Below are positions 23,574-33,814 of a stretch of 64,000 nucleotides of DNA, piece by piece. The stretch lies in NCBI GenBank assembly GCA_014804755.1, contig JAAUZE010000008.1, positions 164,109 through 228,108 of the forward strand, in the 5' to 3' direction. Each line of letters opens with the position of its first letter. Position 1 is the stretch's first letter. This DNA comes from Lachnospiraceae bacterium (GTDB lineage Bacteria; Bacillota; Clostridia; Lachnospirales; Lachnospiraceae). The notes below the pieces were generated by a model that was given only the letters and a program-made list of their open reading frames with translations, did no database searches and was not told the DNA's origin. Both the position numbers and the translations under genes were made by a program.

Positions 23574-26210
23574 ATGATCAAAGAGACATTAAACGGAACA
23601 TGGCGGATGCGCCGGGTAGGAGACGATCGGGAATATCCGGCGGCGGTGCCGGGCTCTGTGCTTTCCACGCTTTTGGATGCCGGAGTCATTTTAGACCCGT
23701 ATGACCGGGACAATGAGTACCGCATGCGGGAGCTGTTTTGGGACGATTACGAATTTGTGAGGAATTTTAACGTCCGAGAGGAACAGCTTTCCTATGAAAA
23801 AATAGAACTGGTCTGTCATGGGCTGGATACGCTTGCCGAGCTGTTCATCAACGGGACGAGCATCGCATCGACCTCGGATATGCACAGAACCTATCGCTTT
23901 GAAGTCGGCGGGCTGCTCCACGAGGGCGAGAATGAGATCCGGGTCGTGTTTTCTTCCACGCTTCGCTACATAGAGAATTATCGTCCGGCAAAGGGGAAAG
24001 AGATCACGGTCATTCCGGCAGGAGGAATGCGGGGTAACCAGTATCTGCGCAAAGCGCATTCCATGTTTGGCTGGGATTGGGGTGCACAGCTTCCTGACGC
24101 CGGCATCTGGCGTGACATGGAGATGGTCTGCTACAGCGAGGCGCGTATTGCGGATGTGCGGATCCGCCAGCGGCATGAGGACGGCATCGTAACGCTTCAG
24201 GTGGAAACGGCGCTGGAGGTTCTGGAGGCGAAAAATTATAAAGTGTCCCTGACGCTGACGCCTTCCTATTTTAACGGACAGAAGCTGCCGGCGACGCAGG
24301 TGCTTGCGAAGACAGCGCTCGTCATGGCGGGTAGTACGCGCCTTACCATGGAACTTACGGTGGATGAGCCCCGCCTCTGGTGGCCGAATGGTCTCGGAGA
24401 CCAAAATCTGTATAATCTGCATATCGGCCTGAAACCGGCGGGAGCAGCAGCGGGCGGCGCCGCGGCGCTTCAGATCACGAAAACCGAGCCGATCGACGAG
24501 CGGGATTACACGATCGGTCTGCGGACGCTCACCGTTTCGCAGGACGAGGACGAATGGGGGAGCGAGTTCTGCTTTCAGGTAAACGGAGTAAAGTTGTTCT
24601 CAAAGGGCGCAAACTATATTCCCGAGGACTGCATTTATTCCCGTATTAGCGAGCAGCGCATCGACATGCTGCTTACGAGTGCGAAAAGAGCAAATTATAA
24701 TACGATCCGCGTATGGGGCGGCGGCTACTATCCGTCCGATACGTTTTATGAGCTTTGCGACCGTTACGGACTCATTGTGTGGCAGGATCTGATGTATGCG
24801 TGCAACGCTTACGAGCTTACGGACGAATTTGAAGAAAATATCGTGGCGGAAACGCATGACAACGCGGTACGCCTGCGCCATCACGCGTCGCTTGGCTTAT
24901 GGTGCGGCAATAACGAGATCGAATCCGCATGGTATCACTGGCCGAGCTTTGCGCACGAAACACCGTATGTGCGCGCCGACTACATTAAGATGTTTGAATA
25001 TCTTTTGCCGAAGGCCTTAAGGGAAGCGGATGATACGACTTTTTACTGGCCGTCCTCCCCGTCGTCAGGCGGCAGTCTGGACAATCCCGATGATGCGAAC
25101 CGCGGGGATACGCATTATTGGGCAGTATGGCACGGACAGCTTCCGTTTTCGGATTATCAGAATCATTTTTTCCGGTTCTGCTCCGAATTTGGTTTCCAGT
25201 CGTTTCCGAACAGCAAGACGGTGGAGAGCTATACGCGGCCGGAGGACCGCAATATTTTCTCGCGTGTAATGGAAGATCACCAGAAAAACGATGCCGCGAA
25301 CGGAAAGATGCTCTATTATCTTTCCGGAAATTTCCGATATCCGAAGGATTTTGACAGCCTGCTCTATGTAACGCAGATTTTGCAGGCGGTCGCTGTCAAG
25401 AGCGGTGTGGAGCATTGGCGAAAAAACCGCGGCCGTTGCATGGGGACGCTTTACTGGCAGATCAACGACAACTGGCCGGTCGCGTCATGGGCGAGCATTG
25501 ATTATTTTGGGAGATGGAAGCCGCTCCACTATATGGCGGCGCGTTTCTATGCGCCTGTGGCGGGCTCGCTTGTGCGCCCGAATACGGCGGAGGGCAATTC
25601 CTGTCCGGTGGAGGCGCATTGCCAAAACGAATCGCAGCACAGCGTTTCGGTATCGGTCGAGCTGTCCTTAAAGACAATGACCTATGAGGTGCTTCGGACG
25701 GTTCGGGCGGAGGCGGTCGTAGAGCCGTTTACCGCGTGCTGCCTGTTAAAAGAGGACTACGCAGACCTGCTGTTACAGGAAATTCGCATAAGCAGACCGC
25801 CCGAAGCCTGTGTGGATACCGCATCGCGCCACGCCCGCGAGGACGTGTTCGTGGAGGCAGTCTTTACGGTTACGGATGAAAAAGGAAATGTGACGCGGCA
25901 ATATGAGCATGAGGTGCTGCTTCCCTATAAACACATGCGTCTGCCCGACGTTTCGGTACAGGCCGAGGTTGCCGAGAATACGGAAAAAACAGCGTATGAG
26001 ATCACGCTGACGGCGGATGCCTATGCGCCGTTTGTGACGCTTGATTTCGCGGATGCGGACGTTATTTTTTCTGACAACTGCATCGGGATCACGGGCGCGG
26101 AACCGCGCGTCATCACAATGGCAAAGAAAGACATTCTGCGTGGCAGCTTCGCGGATGCGTCGGACGTACAAAACCGCCTGTGCATCACAAGCCTGCGCGA
26201 CACATATTAA
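23574..26210 (+). CDS. GH2 beta-mannosidase
   Basis: An 878-residue cytoplasmic exo-beta-mannosidase of GH2. Domain order is the sugar-binding jelly roll (about 1-180, with GMRGNQYLRKAHSMFGWDWG), immunoglobulin-like domain, TIM barrel and C-terminal beta domains. The acid/base is Glu448 in LWCGNNEIE and the nucleophile Glu538 in FCSEFGFQS. It removes terminal beta-1,4-mannosyl units from manno-oligosaccharides or N-glycan-like chains. There is no signal peptide, fitting intracellular processing of imported oligosaccharides. It begins the run of mannan genes, with the GH36 gene 77 bases downstream. Confidence 0.9.
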   Translation: MIKETLNGTWRMRRVGDDREYPAAVPGSVLSTLLDAGVILDPYDRDNEYRMRELFWDDYEFVRNFNVREEQLSYEKIELVCHGLDTLAELFINGTSIASTSDMHRTYRFEVGGLLHEGENEIRVVFSSTLRYIENYRPAKGKEITVIPAGGMRGNQYLRKAHSMFGWDWGAQLPDAGIWRDMEMVCYSEARIADVRIRQRHEDGIVTLQVETALEVLEAKNYKVSLTLTPSYFNGQKLPATQVLAKTALVMAGSTRLTMELTVDEPRLWWPNGLGDQNLYNLHIGLKPAGAAAGGAAALQITKTEPIDERDYTIGLRTLTVSQDEDEWGSEFCFQVNGVKLFSKGANYIPEDCIYSRISEQRIDMLLTSAKRANYNTIRVWGGGYYPSDTFYELCDRYGLIVWQDLMYACNAYELTDEFEENIVAETHDNAVRLRHHASLGLWCGNNEIESAWYHWPSFAHETPYVRADYIKMFEYLLPKALREADDTTFYWPSSPSSGGSLDNPDDANRGDTHYWAVWHGQLPFSDYQNHFFRFCSEFGFQSFPNSKTVESYTRPEDRNIFSRVMEDHQKNDAANGKMLYYLSGNFRYPKDFDSLLYVTQILQAVAVKSGVEHWRKNRGRCMGTLYWQINDNWPVASWASIDYFGRWKPLHYMAARFYAPVAGSLVRPNTAEGNSCPVEAHCQNESQHSVSVSVELSLKTMTYEVLRTVRAEAVVEPFTACCLLKEDYADLLLQEIRISRPPEACVDTASRHAREDVFVEAVFTVTDEKGNVTRQYEHEVLLPYKHMRLPDVSVQAEVAENTEKTAYEITLTADAYAPFVTLDFADADVIFSDNCIGITGAEPRVITMAKKDILRGSFADASDVQNRLCITSLRDTY

Positions 26211-26287
26211 GAAAACTCTGATTGCCAGTGCTTCTTTAGAAAATGATATGGGCGATTGCCCAAAGAATAAAAAAACAGGAGGGTGAC

Positions 26288-28477
26288 ATGAGCGTACAAT
26301 ATTTTGAGAAGGAACGCGTATTTAAGTTGGACACACCGAACAGCAGCTATCTGATCGGCATCATTGATGAGGAGAATTTTATCGGTCACATCTATTACGG
26401 AAAAAGAATAAACAGCCATGAGCTGACATATTTACTGCGCACGGAGGAACCGCCCTTTGTGCCGAGCAAAAATAACCGTGACCGTTTATCGTTTCTGGAT
26501 TCCTGCCCGATGGAATATCCGACGCACGGACTCGGAGATTTCAGGGAGGACGCGATCAGCGTGCGCACTACGGACGGACATACGGCATTGCAGCTTTCCT
26601 ATGAGAAGCACGAGATCTGTCCGGGTAAGCATAAGCTTACCGGCCTTCCGGCAACCTTCGGGAGCGAGGGAGAATGCACGACGTTAAAGCTTCACTGCGT
26701 GGAACGTATCTTGAACCTGCGCGTGATCCTGTCCTACACGGCGTTTGAAGATGTGGACGTGATCGCGAGAAGCGTGGAGGTCATCAACGAGGGAACGAAG
26801 GAAATTTATCTCACAAAGGTCATGAGTGCCTGTCTGGATATGGATAACCGGGATTTCGATCTCATTACACTGCACGGTTCCTGGGCGAGAGAGCGTCATA
26901 TCAACAGAAGACGCATAGCGCTCGGCATGCAGGGCGTATCCTCTGTACGCGGCGAATCGAGCCATCAGGAGCATCCGTTCCTGGCTCTTTTGGAACACAA
27001 TGCGGATGATGAGCACGGCGAGGTATACGGCATGAGCTTTGTTTATTCGGGCAATTTCCTTGCACAGACAACGCTCAGTCAGTTTGATACGCTGCGCGCG
27101 ATGATGGGAATCCATCCGACCGATTTTAGTTGGAAATTAGAGCCGCAGGCGGGCTTTCAGGCGCCGGAGGCGGTCATGGTCTACTCGGCGGAGGGAATCG
27201 GGGCCATGAGCCGCAGCTTCCATGATCTGTTCCGCAATCATTTGATCCGCGGGGAGTATAAGGATAAAAAACGCCCGATCCTGATCAATAACTGGGAGGC
27301 GACCTATTTTGATTTTAATACAGAAAAATTGATCGCCATCGCAAAACAGGCGTCCGAGCTGGGCATTGAGATGCTCGTTATGGACGACGGCTGGTTTGGG
27401 CACAGAAACGATGACAATTCCTCTCTCGGAGACTGGTTCGTCAATGAGGAAAAGCTGCCGGGCGGCTTGAAACATCTCGTGGATGAGGTGAACCGCCTCG
27501 GCATGAAATTCGGTATCTGGATGGAGCCGGAAATGATCTCGCCGGATTCCGATCTGTATCGGGAGCATCCCGACTGGGCGATCGCCATTCCCGGAAGAAC
27601 GGCGGGACTTTGCAGAAACCAATATGTGCTTGACCTATCCCGTCAGGAGATCGTGGATTATGTGTATGGGCGCATTTCCGCAATCCTTCACAGCGCAAAT
27701 ATCGAGTATGTGAAATGGGATATGAACCGTCAGCTTTCCGACATCGGAAGCCTTGGGCTTGACGCGGACAGGCAGGGCGAGCTGTTCCACCGCTATATGC
27801 TCGGCGTTTATCAGCTTCAGGAGCGCATGATCACGGAGTTTCCGCACCTGCTGTTGGAGAACTGTTCCGGCGGCGGCGCGCGCTTTGACGCGGGGATGCT
27901 TTATTACAGTCCGCAGATCTGGTGCTCGGATGATACCGACGCCATCGAGCGGCTTGAGATTCAGGAGGGGACGGCGCTTGTTTACCCGCTTTCCGCGATG
28001 GGCGCGCATGTCAGCGACTGTCCGAATCATACGGTCGGCAGGGTGACGCCGTTTGAGACGCGCGGCTATGTCGCATTGGCGGGAACCTTCGGCTATGAGC
28101 TGGATGTGACAAAGATTCCGGAGAAAGACCGGAGCATGATCCCCGATCAGGTGAAGATGTATCACGCTTATAACGATCTGGTGCGCACGGGCGATTATTA
28201 CCGCATTGCCTCCTATTCCGAAAATCATAAGTATGACTGCTACATGGTTGTTTCAAAGGATAAAAAAGAAGCGCTTGTCACGTTCATTCAGGTTTTGATG
28301 CGTCCGAACTATCATTCCCGCCGCATCCGCTTAAAAGGACTTGATCCGAAAAAGAATTACCGCATCGAGGGCGAGGAGCGCGTGTATTCCGGTGAGGCGA
28401 TGATGTACGCGGGCATTCAGGTGCAAAATCCGTGGGGAGATTATCAAGGGAAGCTGCTGCATATCTTGGAGGTATAA
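26288..28477 (+). CDS. GH36 alpha-galactosidase
   Basis: A 729-residue enzyme with the full bacterial GH36 layout: N-terminal beta-sandwich, TIM barrel and C-terminal beta domain. The nucleophile is Asp478 in YVKWDMNRQ and the acid/base Asp548 in CSDDTDAIERLEIQ; NCSGGGARFDAG lies between. These positions agree with those of characterised tetrameric GH36 enzymes. It removes alpha-1,6-galactose side chains from galactomannan oligosaccharides. AGGAGGG stands before the ATG at 26288. The next gene, also GH36-like, starts one base after its stop codon. Confidence 0.95.
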   Translation: MSVQYFEKERVFKLDTPNSSYLIGIIDEENFIGHIYYGKRINSHELTYLLRTEEPPFVPSKNNRDRLSFLDSCPMEYPTHGLGDFREDAISVRTTDGHTALQLSYEKHEICPGKHKLTGLPATFGSEGECTTLKLHCVERILNLRVILSYTAFEDVDVIARSVEVINEGTKEIYLTKVMSACLDMDNRDFDLITLHGSWARERHINRRRIALGMQGVSSVRGESSHQEHPFLALLEHNADDEHGEVYGMSFVYSGNFLAQTTLSQFDTLRAMMGIHPTDFSWKLEPQAGFQAPEAVMVYSAEGIGAMSRSFHDLFRNHLIRGEYKDKKRPILINNWEATYFDFNTEKLIAIAKQASELGIEMLVMDDGWFGHRNDDNSSLGDWFVNEEKLPGGLKHLVDEVNRLGMKFGIWMEPEMISPDSDLYREHPDWAIAIPGRTAGLCRNQYVLDLSRQEIVDYVYGRISAILHSANIEYVKWDMNRQLSDIGSLGLDADRQGELFHRYMLGVYQLQERMITEFPHLLLENCSGGGARFDAGMLYYSPQIWCSDDTDAIERLEIQEGTALVYPLSAMGAHVSDCPNHTVGRVTPFETRGYVALAGTFGYELDVTKIPEKDRSMIPDQVKMYHAYNDLVRTGDYYRIASYSENHKYDCYMVVSKDKKEALVTFIQVLMRPNYHSRRIRLKGLDPKKNYRIEGEERVYSGEAMMYAGIQVQNPWGDYQGKLLHILEV

Positions 28478-28478
28478 C

Positions 28479-30641
28479 ATGCAATATATCAACATTGACG
28501 AGGGAAAGCTGCATATCGTATTCGGTATTACGGACAAAGATCAGATCAAGCTTTTGCATTTTTCAGCGGCGGAGTTTGACGAGGGCACGCTATGCAAAGA
28601 ACCGCAGTTCATCGACGAAATGTTCCAGCTTGTGCAGATCAATTTTTCGGGCTATAACCGTCCCTATGAAAAACACGGAAATAAGCATATCGTGACGGCG
28701 CCGGGCTACACGCTCACCTACAAGGACATGCAGGATACCCGCAATGCGATCGGGCGCAGGCTTGTCATCACGCAGACGGACAAAGAGACGGGTGCGTACG
28801 TTGTGACGACATGGCAGTTTTACGAGGGCACGCAGATCGTCCGCATGTGGAACGAGGTGTTTAATGAGGGAACGGAAACGCAGACCTTGGAATATCTTTC
28901 TTCTTTCTATTATGCCGGCATCGAAAAAGAGGGAAACGGCTCCACGGATGAAAAGCTGGAGCTGCGCATCTGCCACAACGGCTGGCAGAAGGAAATGAAC
29001 TGGAAGACCTATTCCTTTCCGGACTTGGGACTCGGGCAGACGCAGCCGACCGTGTATCAGCGCACGAGCAAGACGATCGAAGTGACAAACACGGGAAACT
29101 GGTCCACCAAGGAGTATCTGCCGATGGGCTATCTTGCCAACAAGGAGGCGGACAGCGCGCTGTACTGGCAGATTGAGCACAACGGTTCATGGCACTATGA
29201 GATCGGCGATCAGAACCGGCATTTTTATGTGGCGGTGAGCGGACCGACCGAGATTCAGTCCCATTGGTACAAAGTGCTGGAACCGGGGGATTCCTTCTGC
29301 TCCGTTCCGGTCGCGGTCGGCGTCGCGTCGGCGGATTTTAACGAGGCGATGGGCGAGCTGACGAAATACCGCAGGCAGATACGCAGACCGAATAAGGACA
29401 ATGAAAACCTTCCGGTTATTTTTAATGATTATATGAACTGTCTGTTCGGCGATCCGACAAGCGAAAAGGAGTTTCCGCTCATTGACGCGGCGGCGGATGC
29501 GGGCTGTGAATATTTCGTGATCGACGCGGGCTGGTATGCGCCGGGCTTGTGGTGGGACAGCGTCGGTGAATGGCAGGAATCGCGCGAGCGGTTCCCGAAC
29601 GGCATCCGCGAGGTGACGGACTATATCCGCCAAAAAGGAATGATCCCGGGCGTCTGGCTGGAGCTGGAGGTCATGGGCATTGAATGTGAAAAAGCAAAGA
29701 GCGTGCCGGACGATTGGTTTTTTATCCGTCACGGAAAGCGGGTATACGACCGCAGCCGTTATCAGCTTGATTTTCGCAATCCGGCAGTCATCGACCATGT
29801 GAATGAGGTGGTTGACCGCGTTGTGAACGAGTACGGCGTCGGCTATATCAAGATGGATTACAATATCGAGCCGGGCATCGGAACGGAGCTGTATGCGGAC
29901 AGCGTCGGAGACGGTCTCCTGCAGCATGAGAAGGCGTATCTTGACTGGCTTGACGAGGTATTTGAAAAATATCCGGACTTAGTGATCGAGAACTGCGGGA
30001 GCGGCGGACTGCGCATCGATTATGCGCTGCTTTCGCGTTACAGCATCCAGTCCACCTCCGATCAGGAGGACTATATCAATTACGCGACGATCGCGGCGAA
30101 TGCGGCTGCGGGCGTGACACCCGAGCAGGCGGCGGTCTGGTCGTATCCGCAGCGGGAGAAAGCGGCGGAGGAAAAAGGTTCTCTCAGAGACCGGGCTGAC
30201 ATTTTAGAGGAAACAGTTTATAATATGGTCAACGCCATGCTGCTGCGGATTCACCAAAGCGGGCATTTGGCGGAGCTTTCCGCGGAGCGCTTTGCGCTGG
30301 TGAAAGAAGGAATCGACTATTATAAGTCCATCCGCGCGGATATTCCGCGTGCGCTGCCGTACTGGCCGCTCGGAACGGCGGACAGCCGAGACAGTCTTCT
30401 TGCTTCAGCGCTTGTCACGGATGCGAAGGTATATGTTGCTCTTTGGCGCAGGGGCGGTAATGAGGGTCGTATCGTGCTGCCGCTTGCGGAGGCTTTTCAT
30501 GGGAAACGGCCTGTGGAGGTGCGCTGCGCATACCCGGTAAAGATGCCCTGCAATTTTGACATCAATCCGATGTCGGGCGAGCTGACCGTGGATCTGCCAA
30601 AACCCGTTATGGCAAGGATTTTTGAGATCACGCTCCGATAG
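28479..30641 (+). CDS. Second, divergent GH36 alpha-galactosidase-like enzyme
   Basis: A 720-residue GH36-type protein that is clearly not a recent copy of its neighbour. The nucleophile is Asp460 in YIKMDYNIEPG and the acid/base Asp528 in QSTSDQEDY; ENCGSGGLRIDYA lies between. The acid/base motif differs from CSDDTDA of the first enzyme, implying another linkage or acceptor, for example raffinose-type sugars or decorated oligosaccharides. GGAGG lies at the end of the preceding gene, so translation is coupled. No signal peptide, so cytoplasmic. Confidence 0.85.
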   Translation: MQYINIDEGKLHIVFGITDKDQIKLLHFSAAEFDEGTLCKEPQFIDEMFQLVQINFSGYNRPYEKHGNKHIVTAPGYTLTYKDMQDTRNAIGRRLVITQTDKETGAYVVTTWQFYEGTQIVRMWNEVFNEGTETQTLEYLSSFYYAGIEKEGNGSTDEKLELRICHNGWQKEMNWKTYSFPDLGLGQTQPTVYQRTSKTIEVTNTGNWSTKEYLPMGYLANKEADSALYWQIEHNGSWHYEIGDQNRHFYVAVSGPTEIQSHWYKVLEPGDSFCSVPVAVGVASADFNEAMGELTKYRRQIRRPNKDNENLPVIFNDYMNCLFGDPTSEKEFPLIDAAADAGCEYFVIDAGWYAPGLWWDSVGEWQESRERFPNGIREVTDYIRQKGMIPGVWLELEVMGIECEKAKSVPDDWFFIRHGKRVYDRSRYQLDFRNPAVIDHVNEVVDRVVNEYGVGYIKMDYNIEPGIGTELYADSVGDGLLQHEKAYLDWLDEVFEKYPDLVIENCGSGGLRIDYALLSRYSIQSTSDQEDYINYATIAANAAAGVTPEQAAVWSYPQREKAAEEKGSLRDRADILEETVYNMVNAMLLRIHQSGHLAELSAERFALVKEGIDYYKSIRADIPRALPYWPLGTADSRDSLLASALVTDAKVYVALWRRGGNEGRIVLPLAEAFHGKRPVEVRCAYPVKMPCNFDINPMSGELTVDLPKPVMARIFEITLR

Positions 30642-30731
30642 AGAGAAGAAATACCGGGTGATTGCGCAAAATACAAGGCTTGTGTTTTGTGGTGATCTGA
30701 AAGCACAATATCAATAAGGAGGACACACAAT

Positions 30732-31919
30732 ATGGCAATGGTACAGGAGGTAAAAGAGCATTTGTGCAATAAGATCATTCCGTTTTGGAAACGTCTGCGG
30801 GATGATGAGCATGGCGGCTATTACGGTTACATGGATTTTGACTTAAACGTGGACAGGCAGGCGGTGAAGGGCTGCATCTTAAACAGCCGCATCACATGGT
30901 TTTTTGCAAATGCCTATACCCTCTTAAAGGACGAATCGCTCCTGGAGGAAGCGCGTCACGGCTATGAGTTCCTGCGGGACTGCTGCTTAGATAAGGAAAA
31001 CGGCGGAATTTTCTGGTCGATGACCTTTGACGGCAAGCCGGAGGATTCGACAAAGCACACCTACAATCAGGCGTTTGCAATCTACGCGCTTTCTTCCTAC
31101 TATGAAGCGAGCGGAGATAAAGAGGCGCTTGCCTTGGCGTATGACCTGTTTCATGTCATTGAGGAACGCTGTACGGATGCGCTCGGCTATAAGGAGGCAT
31201 TCAATCTGCGGTTTGAGGAGGTCGAGAACGACAAGCTTTCCGAGAACGGCGTGATCGCTGAGAAGACCATGAATACGCTGCTTCATGTATTTGAGGGCTA
31301 TACGGAGCTGTACCGCGTCGATCATAACCCTGAGGTGAAAGCGAAGCTGGAATGGATCATGGATACCTTTGCCGACCATATGTATAATCCCGAGCTGCAC
31401 CGGCAGGAGGTGTTTTTTGACCGCGAATATCATACGCTCATCGACCTGCATTCCTACGGACATGATATTGAGACGGCGTGGCTCATCGACCGCGGCGTGG
31501 AAGTCATAGGAGAAGCGCGCTATGCGGAAAAAATGACGCCGATCACGAAGGATTTAACGGCGCAGATTTACAAGACCGCATTTAACGGGCATTCTCTGCA
31601 TAACGAATGCGAGCGCGGCGTTGTCAATACCTCCCGTATCTGGTGGGTGCAGGCGGAGACGGTCGTTGGTTTTTTGAACGGTTATCAGATGGATCCGTCA
31701 AAAAAAGAATATTTGGAGGCGGCGCGCGCAGAATGGGCGTACATTAAGGAGCACCTGATCGACAGCCGCCCGGATTCCGAGTGGTTTTGGGAAGTGGACA
31801 TCGAGGGAAAGCCCACGAGCAGGAAGCCGATCGTGGAGCCTTGGAAATGCCCGTATCATAACGGACGGATGTGCTTTGAAGTCATCCGGCGCGCGGAAAA
31901 ATTGGACGTAGAGCTGTAA
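30732..31919 (+). CDS. Mannobiose/cellobiose 2-epimerase
   Basis: A 395-residue alpha6/alpha6-barrel protein of the N-acylglucosamine/cellobiose 2-epimerase family. Recognisable parts are ILNSRITWFFANAY near residue 52, the His-rich LHSYGHDIETAWL near 240, NTSRIWWVQAE near 300 and PWKCPYHNGRMCFE near the C-terminus. It converts the reducing mannose of beta-1,4-mannobiose to glucose, producing mannosyl-glucose for the GH130 enzyme encoded next, which supports mannobiose as the physiological substrate. AAGGAGG precedes the ATG. A structured non-coding element separates it from the GH130 gene. Confidence 0.9.
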   Translation: MAMVQEVKEHLCNKIIPFWKRLRDDEHGGYYGYMDFDLNVDRQAVKGCILNSRITWFFANAYTLLKDESLLEEARHGYEFLRDCCLDKENGGIFWSMTFDGKPEDSTKHTYNQAFAIYALSSYYEASGDKEALALAYDLFHVIEERCTDALGYKEAFNLRFEEVENDKLSENGVIAEKTMNTLLHVFEGYTELYRVDHNPEVKAKLEWIMDTFADHMYNPELHRQEVFFDREYHTLIDLHSYGHDIETAWLIDRGVEVIGEARYAEKMTPITKDLTAQIYKTAFNGHSLHNECERGVVNTSRIWWVQAETVVGFLNGYQMDPSKKEYLEAARAEWAYIKEHLIDSRPDSEWFWEVDIEGKPTSRKPIVEPWKCPYHNGRMCFEVIRRAEKLDVEL

Positions 31920-31925
31920 ACATGG

Positions 31926-32117
31926 TTGCGAAACGCATCCATAAAGTATTTTCGGTGTGCAAATATACAATCCGGCGCAGGCACGCTTTCGCTGCCTTCC
32001 ACTGGCAGCGGTACATAACATGCCCAAATACGGCATGTAAGTACCGGCCGTGTCAGAGCACCTGCTTATGGAACTGTATATTTGCACATTCATAATCGCG
32101 ATGGATGCGTTTCGCAA
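31926..32117. repeat. Nested palindromic element of about 190 bp
   Basis: Outer arms of 17 bases are perfect inverted repeats (31926-31942 and 32101-32117). Inside, 13 bases at 31956-31968 pair with 32076-32088. Within these lie a hairpin GCTGCC-ttccact-GGCAGC and another pairing CGGTAC..ACATGCC with GGCATGT..GTACCG. No gene is inside. It could be a miniature inverted-repeat element or a large structured mRNA segment between the epimerase and phosphorylase genes. Confidence 0.75.
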
Positions 32118-32152
32118 TTACATATTTCACATCAATTATAAGGAGGAACCCT

Positions 32153-33325
32153 ATGTTACATGAGCAGTATTATGTGGAGCTTGCTAAGCAGAAGAAGCTT
32201 CTCGAGAGAAAAAATGTAAAGAGTGATGCCTATAACGGCATTTATGACCGTTATGAGTATCCCGTATTGACGAGCGGCCATATCCCGCTGACATGGCGTT
32301 ATGACTTAAACCCGGAGACGAATCCGTATTTTATGGAGCGGCTCGGCATCAACGCGGTCATGAATTCCGGCGCAATCGAGTTAAACGGAAAATACTATCT
32401 GGTAGCAAGGATCGAGGGAAATGACCGTAAATCGTTCTTTGGCGTTGCGGAAAGCGATAACGGGATCGACGGCTTTCACTTCTGGGATTATCCGATCCTG
32501 CTGGACGATACCTGTCCCGAGGAGACGAATGTGTACGACATGCGCCTGACGAAGCATGAGGACGGCTATATTTACGGCGTGTTCTGTTCGGAGAGCAAGG
32601 ATAAAACAGTAAACGATCTGTCCGCGGCGGTTGCGGCAGCAGGCATTGTCAGAACGAAGGACTTAAAGAAGTGGGAGCGCCTTGAGAACTTAAAGACCTT
32701 AAATTCCCCGCAGCAGAGGAACGTCGTGCTGCATCCGGAATTTGTAAATGGAAAATATGCGTTCTACACGAGACCGATGGATGATTTCATTGACACCGGT
32801 TCCGGCGGCGGCGTCGGCTTCGGCTTATGTGATGACATCACCCATGCGGTCATTGACGAGGAGATCATCACGAGCAAGCGGAAATATCACACGATCACGG
32901 AGGCAAAAAACGGTGCGGGCGCTGTACCGATCAAAACGCCGAAGGGCTGGATCCATATCGCGCACGGCGTACGCAATACGGCAGCGGGCTTACGCTATGT
33001 CATTTATGCGTTTGCAACGGACTTAAACGATCCCTCGAAGGTCATTGCGGAGCCGTCGGGCTTACTGATCGGTCCGCACGGAAAAGAGCGCGTCGGCGAC
33101 GTCAGCAACGTCGTGTTCACGAACGGCGCGATCGCAAAGGACAACGGGGATGTGTATATTTACTATGCGTCCAGTGATACGAGGATGCATGTAGCGACAA
33201 CGACGATCGAACGGCTCATGGATTATGTATTTAACACGCCGGAGGATCCGGGACGCTCTGTAGAGTGCGTGGCGCAGCGCTGTGAGCTGATCAGAAGGAA
33301 TCTGGAATTTTTAAGTAAATCATAA
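32153..33325 (+). CDS. GH130 4-O-beta-D-mannosyl-D-glucose phosphorylase
   Basis: A 390-residue five-bladed propeller enzyme of GH130 subfamily 1. It phosphorolyses mannosyl-1,4-glucose into mannose 1-phosphate and glucose. The catalytic Asp129 lies in [13 protein letters not shown], and the phosphate-binding and substrate segments RMD-type TRPMDDFID and [11 protein letters not shown] are present. Length and motifs agree with characterised enzymes of about 390 residues. AGGAGG precedes ATG 32153; an upstream in-frame ATG falls inside the palindromic element and has no site. It directly follows the epimerase that makes its substrate. Confidence 0.95.
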   Translation: MLHEQYYVELAKQKKLLERKNVKSDAYNGIYDRYEYPVLTSGHIPLTWRYDLNPETNPYFMERLGINAVMNSGAIELNGKYYLVARIEGNDRKSFFGVAESDNGIDGFHFWDYPILLDDTCPEETNVYDMRLTKHEDGYIYGVFCSESKDKTVNDLSAAVAAAGIVRTKDLKKWERLENLKTLNSPQQRNVVLHPEFVNGKYAFYTRPMDDFIDTGSGGGVGFGLCDDITHAVIDEEIITSKRKYHTITEAKNGAGAVPIKTPKGWIHIAHGVRNTAAGLRYVIYAFATDLNDPSKVIAEPSGLLIGPHGKERVGDVSNVVFTNGAIAKDNGDVYIYYASSDTRMHVATTTIERLMDYVFNTPEDPGRSVECVAQRCELIRRNLEFLSKS

Positions 33326-33356
33326 CGATCTGATACGGATTTTAATCGGAACAGAC

Positions 33357-33385
33357 AAAAAGGGCTTCCGCAGGAGGCTCTTTTT
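33357..33385 (+). terminator. Terminator after the GH130 gene
   Basis: AAAAAGGGCTTCC (33357-33369) pairs with GGAGGCTCTTTTT (33373-33385) through 13 positions including G-U pairs, with a GCA loop. It closes the GH2-GH36-GH36-epimerase-GH130 operon. Confidence 0.85.
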
Positions 33386-33814
33386 GCTGTCATGGCCGAT
33401 ATTTCGTAAGTGTGATTCGGTAAGGGGGAAAGATTGCAAAAGAACACAGGGCAACTTTTCCGTGAGGAAATCTGGAAACATTCTCCATAAATGAATTGTC
33501 AATAGCAATTTAAGTAAAAAATAAAGGGCATATTTTATGTATTTTTTACAAATCGACAGAAAAAAAACATAAATACTTGTAAAGTTGCATAGGAAAGAGT
33601 AGTATAGAAACGATAAGAGGCTATCATTTTGCATATTTTTATGTTTGTTTTTATAAAAAAAGCATATTGCCGTAAAAGATGAGATTTGTGCGGGACACTT
33701 AAATTAACTTAACAAGCGTGGCAAAATTAGCTAATAAGAAGCTCAAGACAACTTGACAAATCAAATGGATTTAGCTTAGTTTGGCTGATATTACTTAAAT
33801 AACAGGTAACGGGA
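33386..33814 (+). promoter_or_regulatory. AT-rich control region before the mannanase gene
   Basis: No gene in these 429 bases. TTGACA (33753-33758) with TTAGTT 17 bases downstream is the best promoter candidate; the -10 box is poor, which suggests need for an activator. The stretch 33700-33745 contains TTAACTTAACAA and AGCTAATAAGAAGCT, possible operator material. No riboswitch class was recognised. Confidence 0.5.

Noticed and set aside
30642..30731. Small gene or RNA between the second GH36 and the epimerase genes
   Set aside because: Only 90 bases without a start signal or stable stem; it ends in the ribosome binding site of the epimerase gene.
33386..33814. Riboswitch in the long region before the mannanase gene
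   Set aside because: The stretch is AT-rich without a recognisable conserved core or strong stem; promoter and operator material is the simpler reading.
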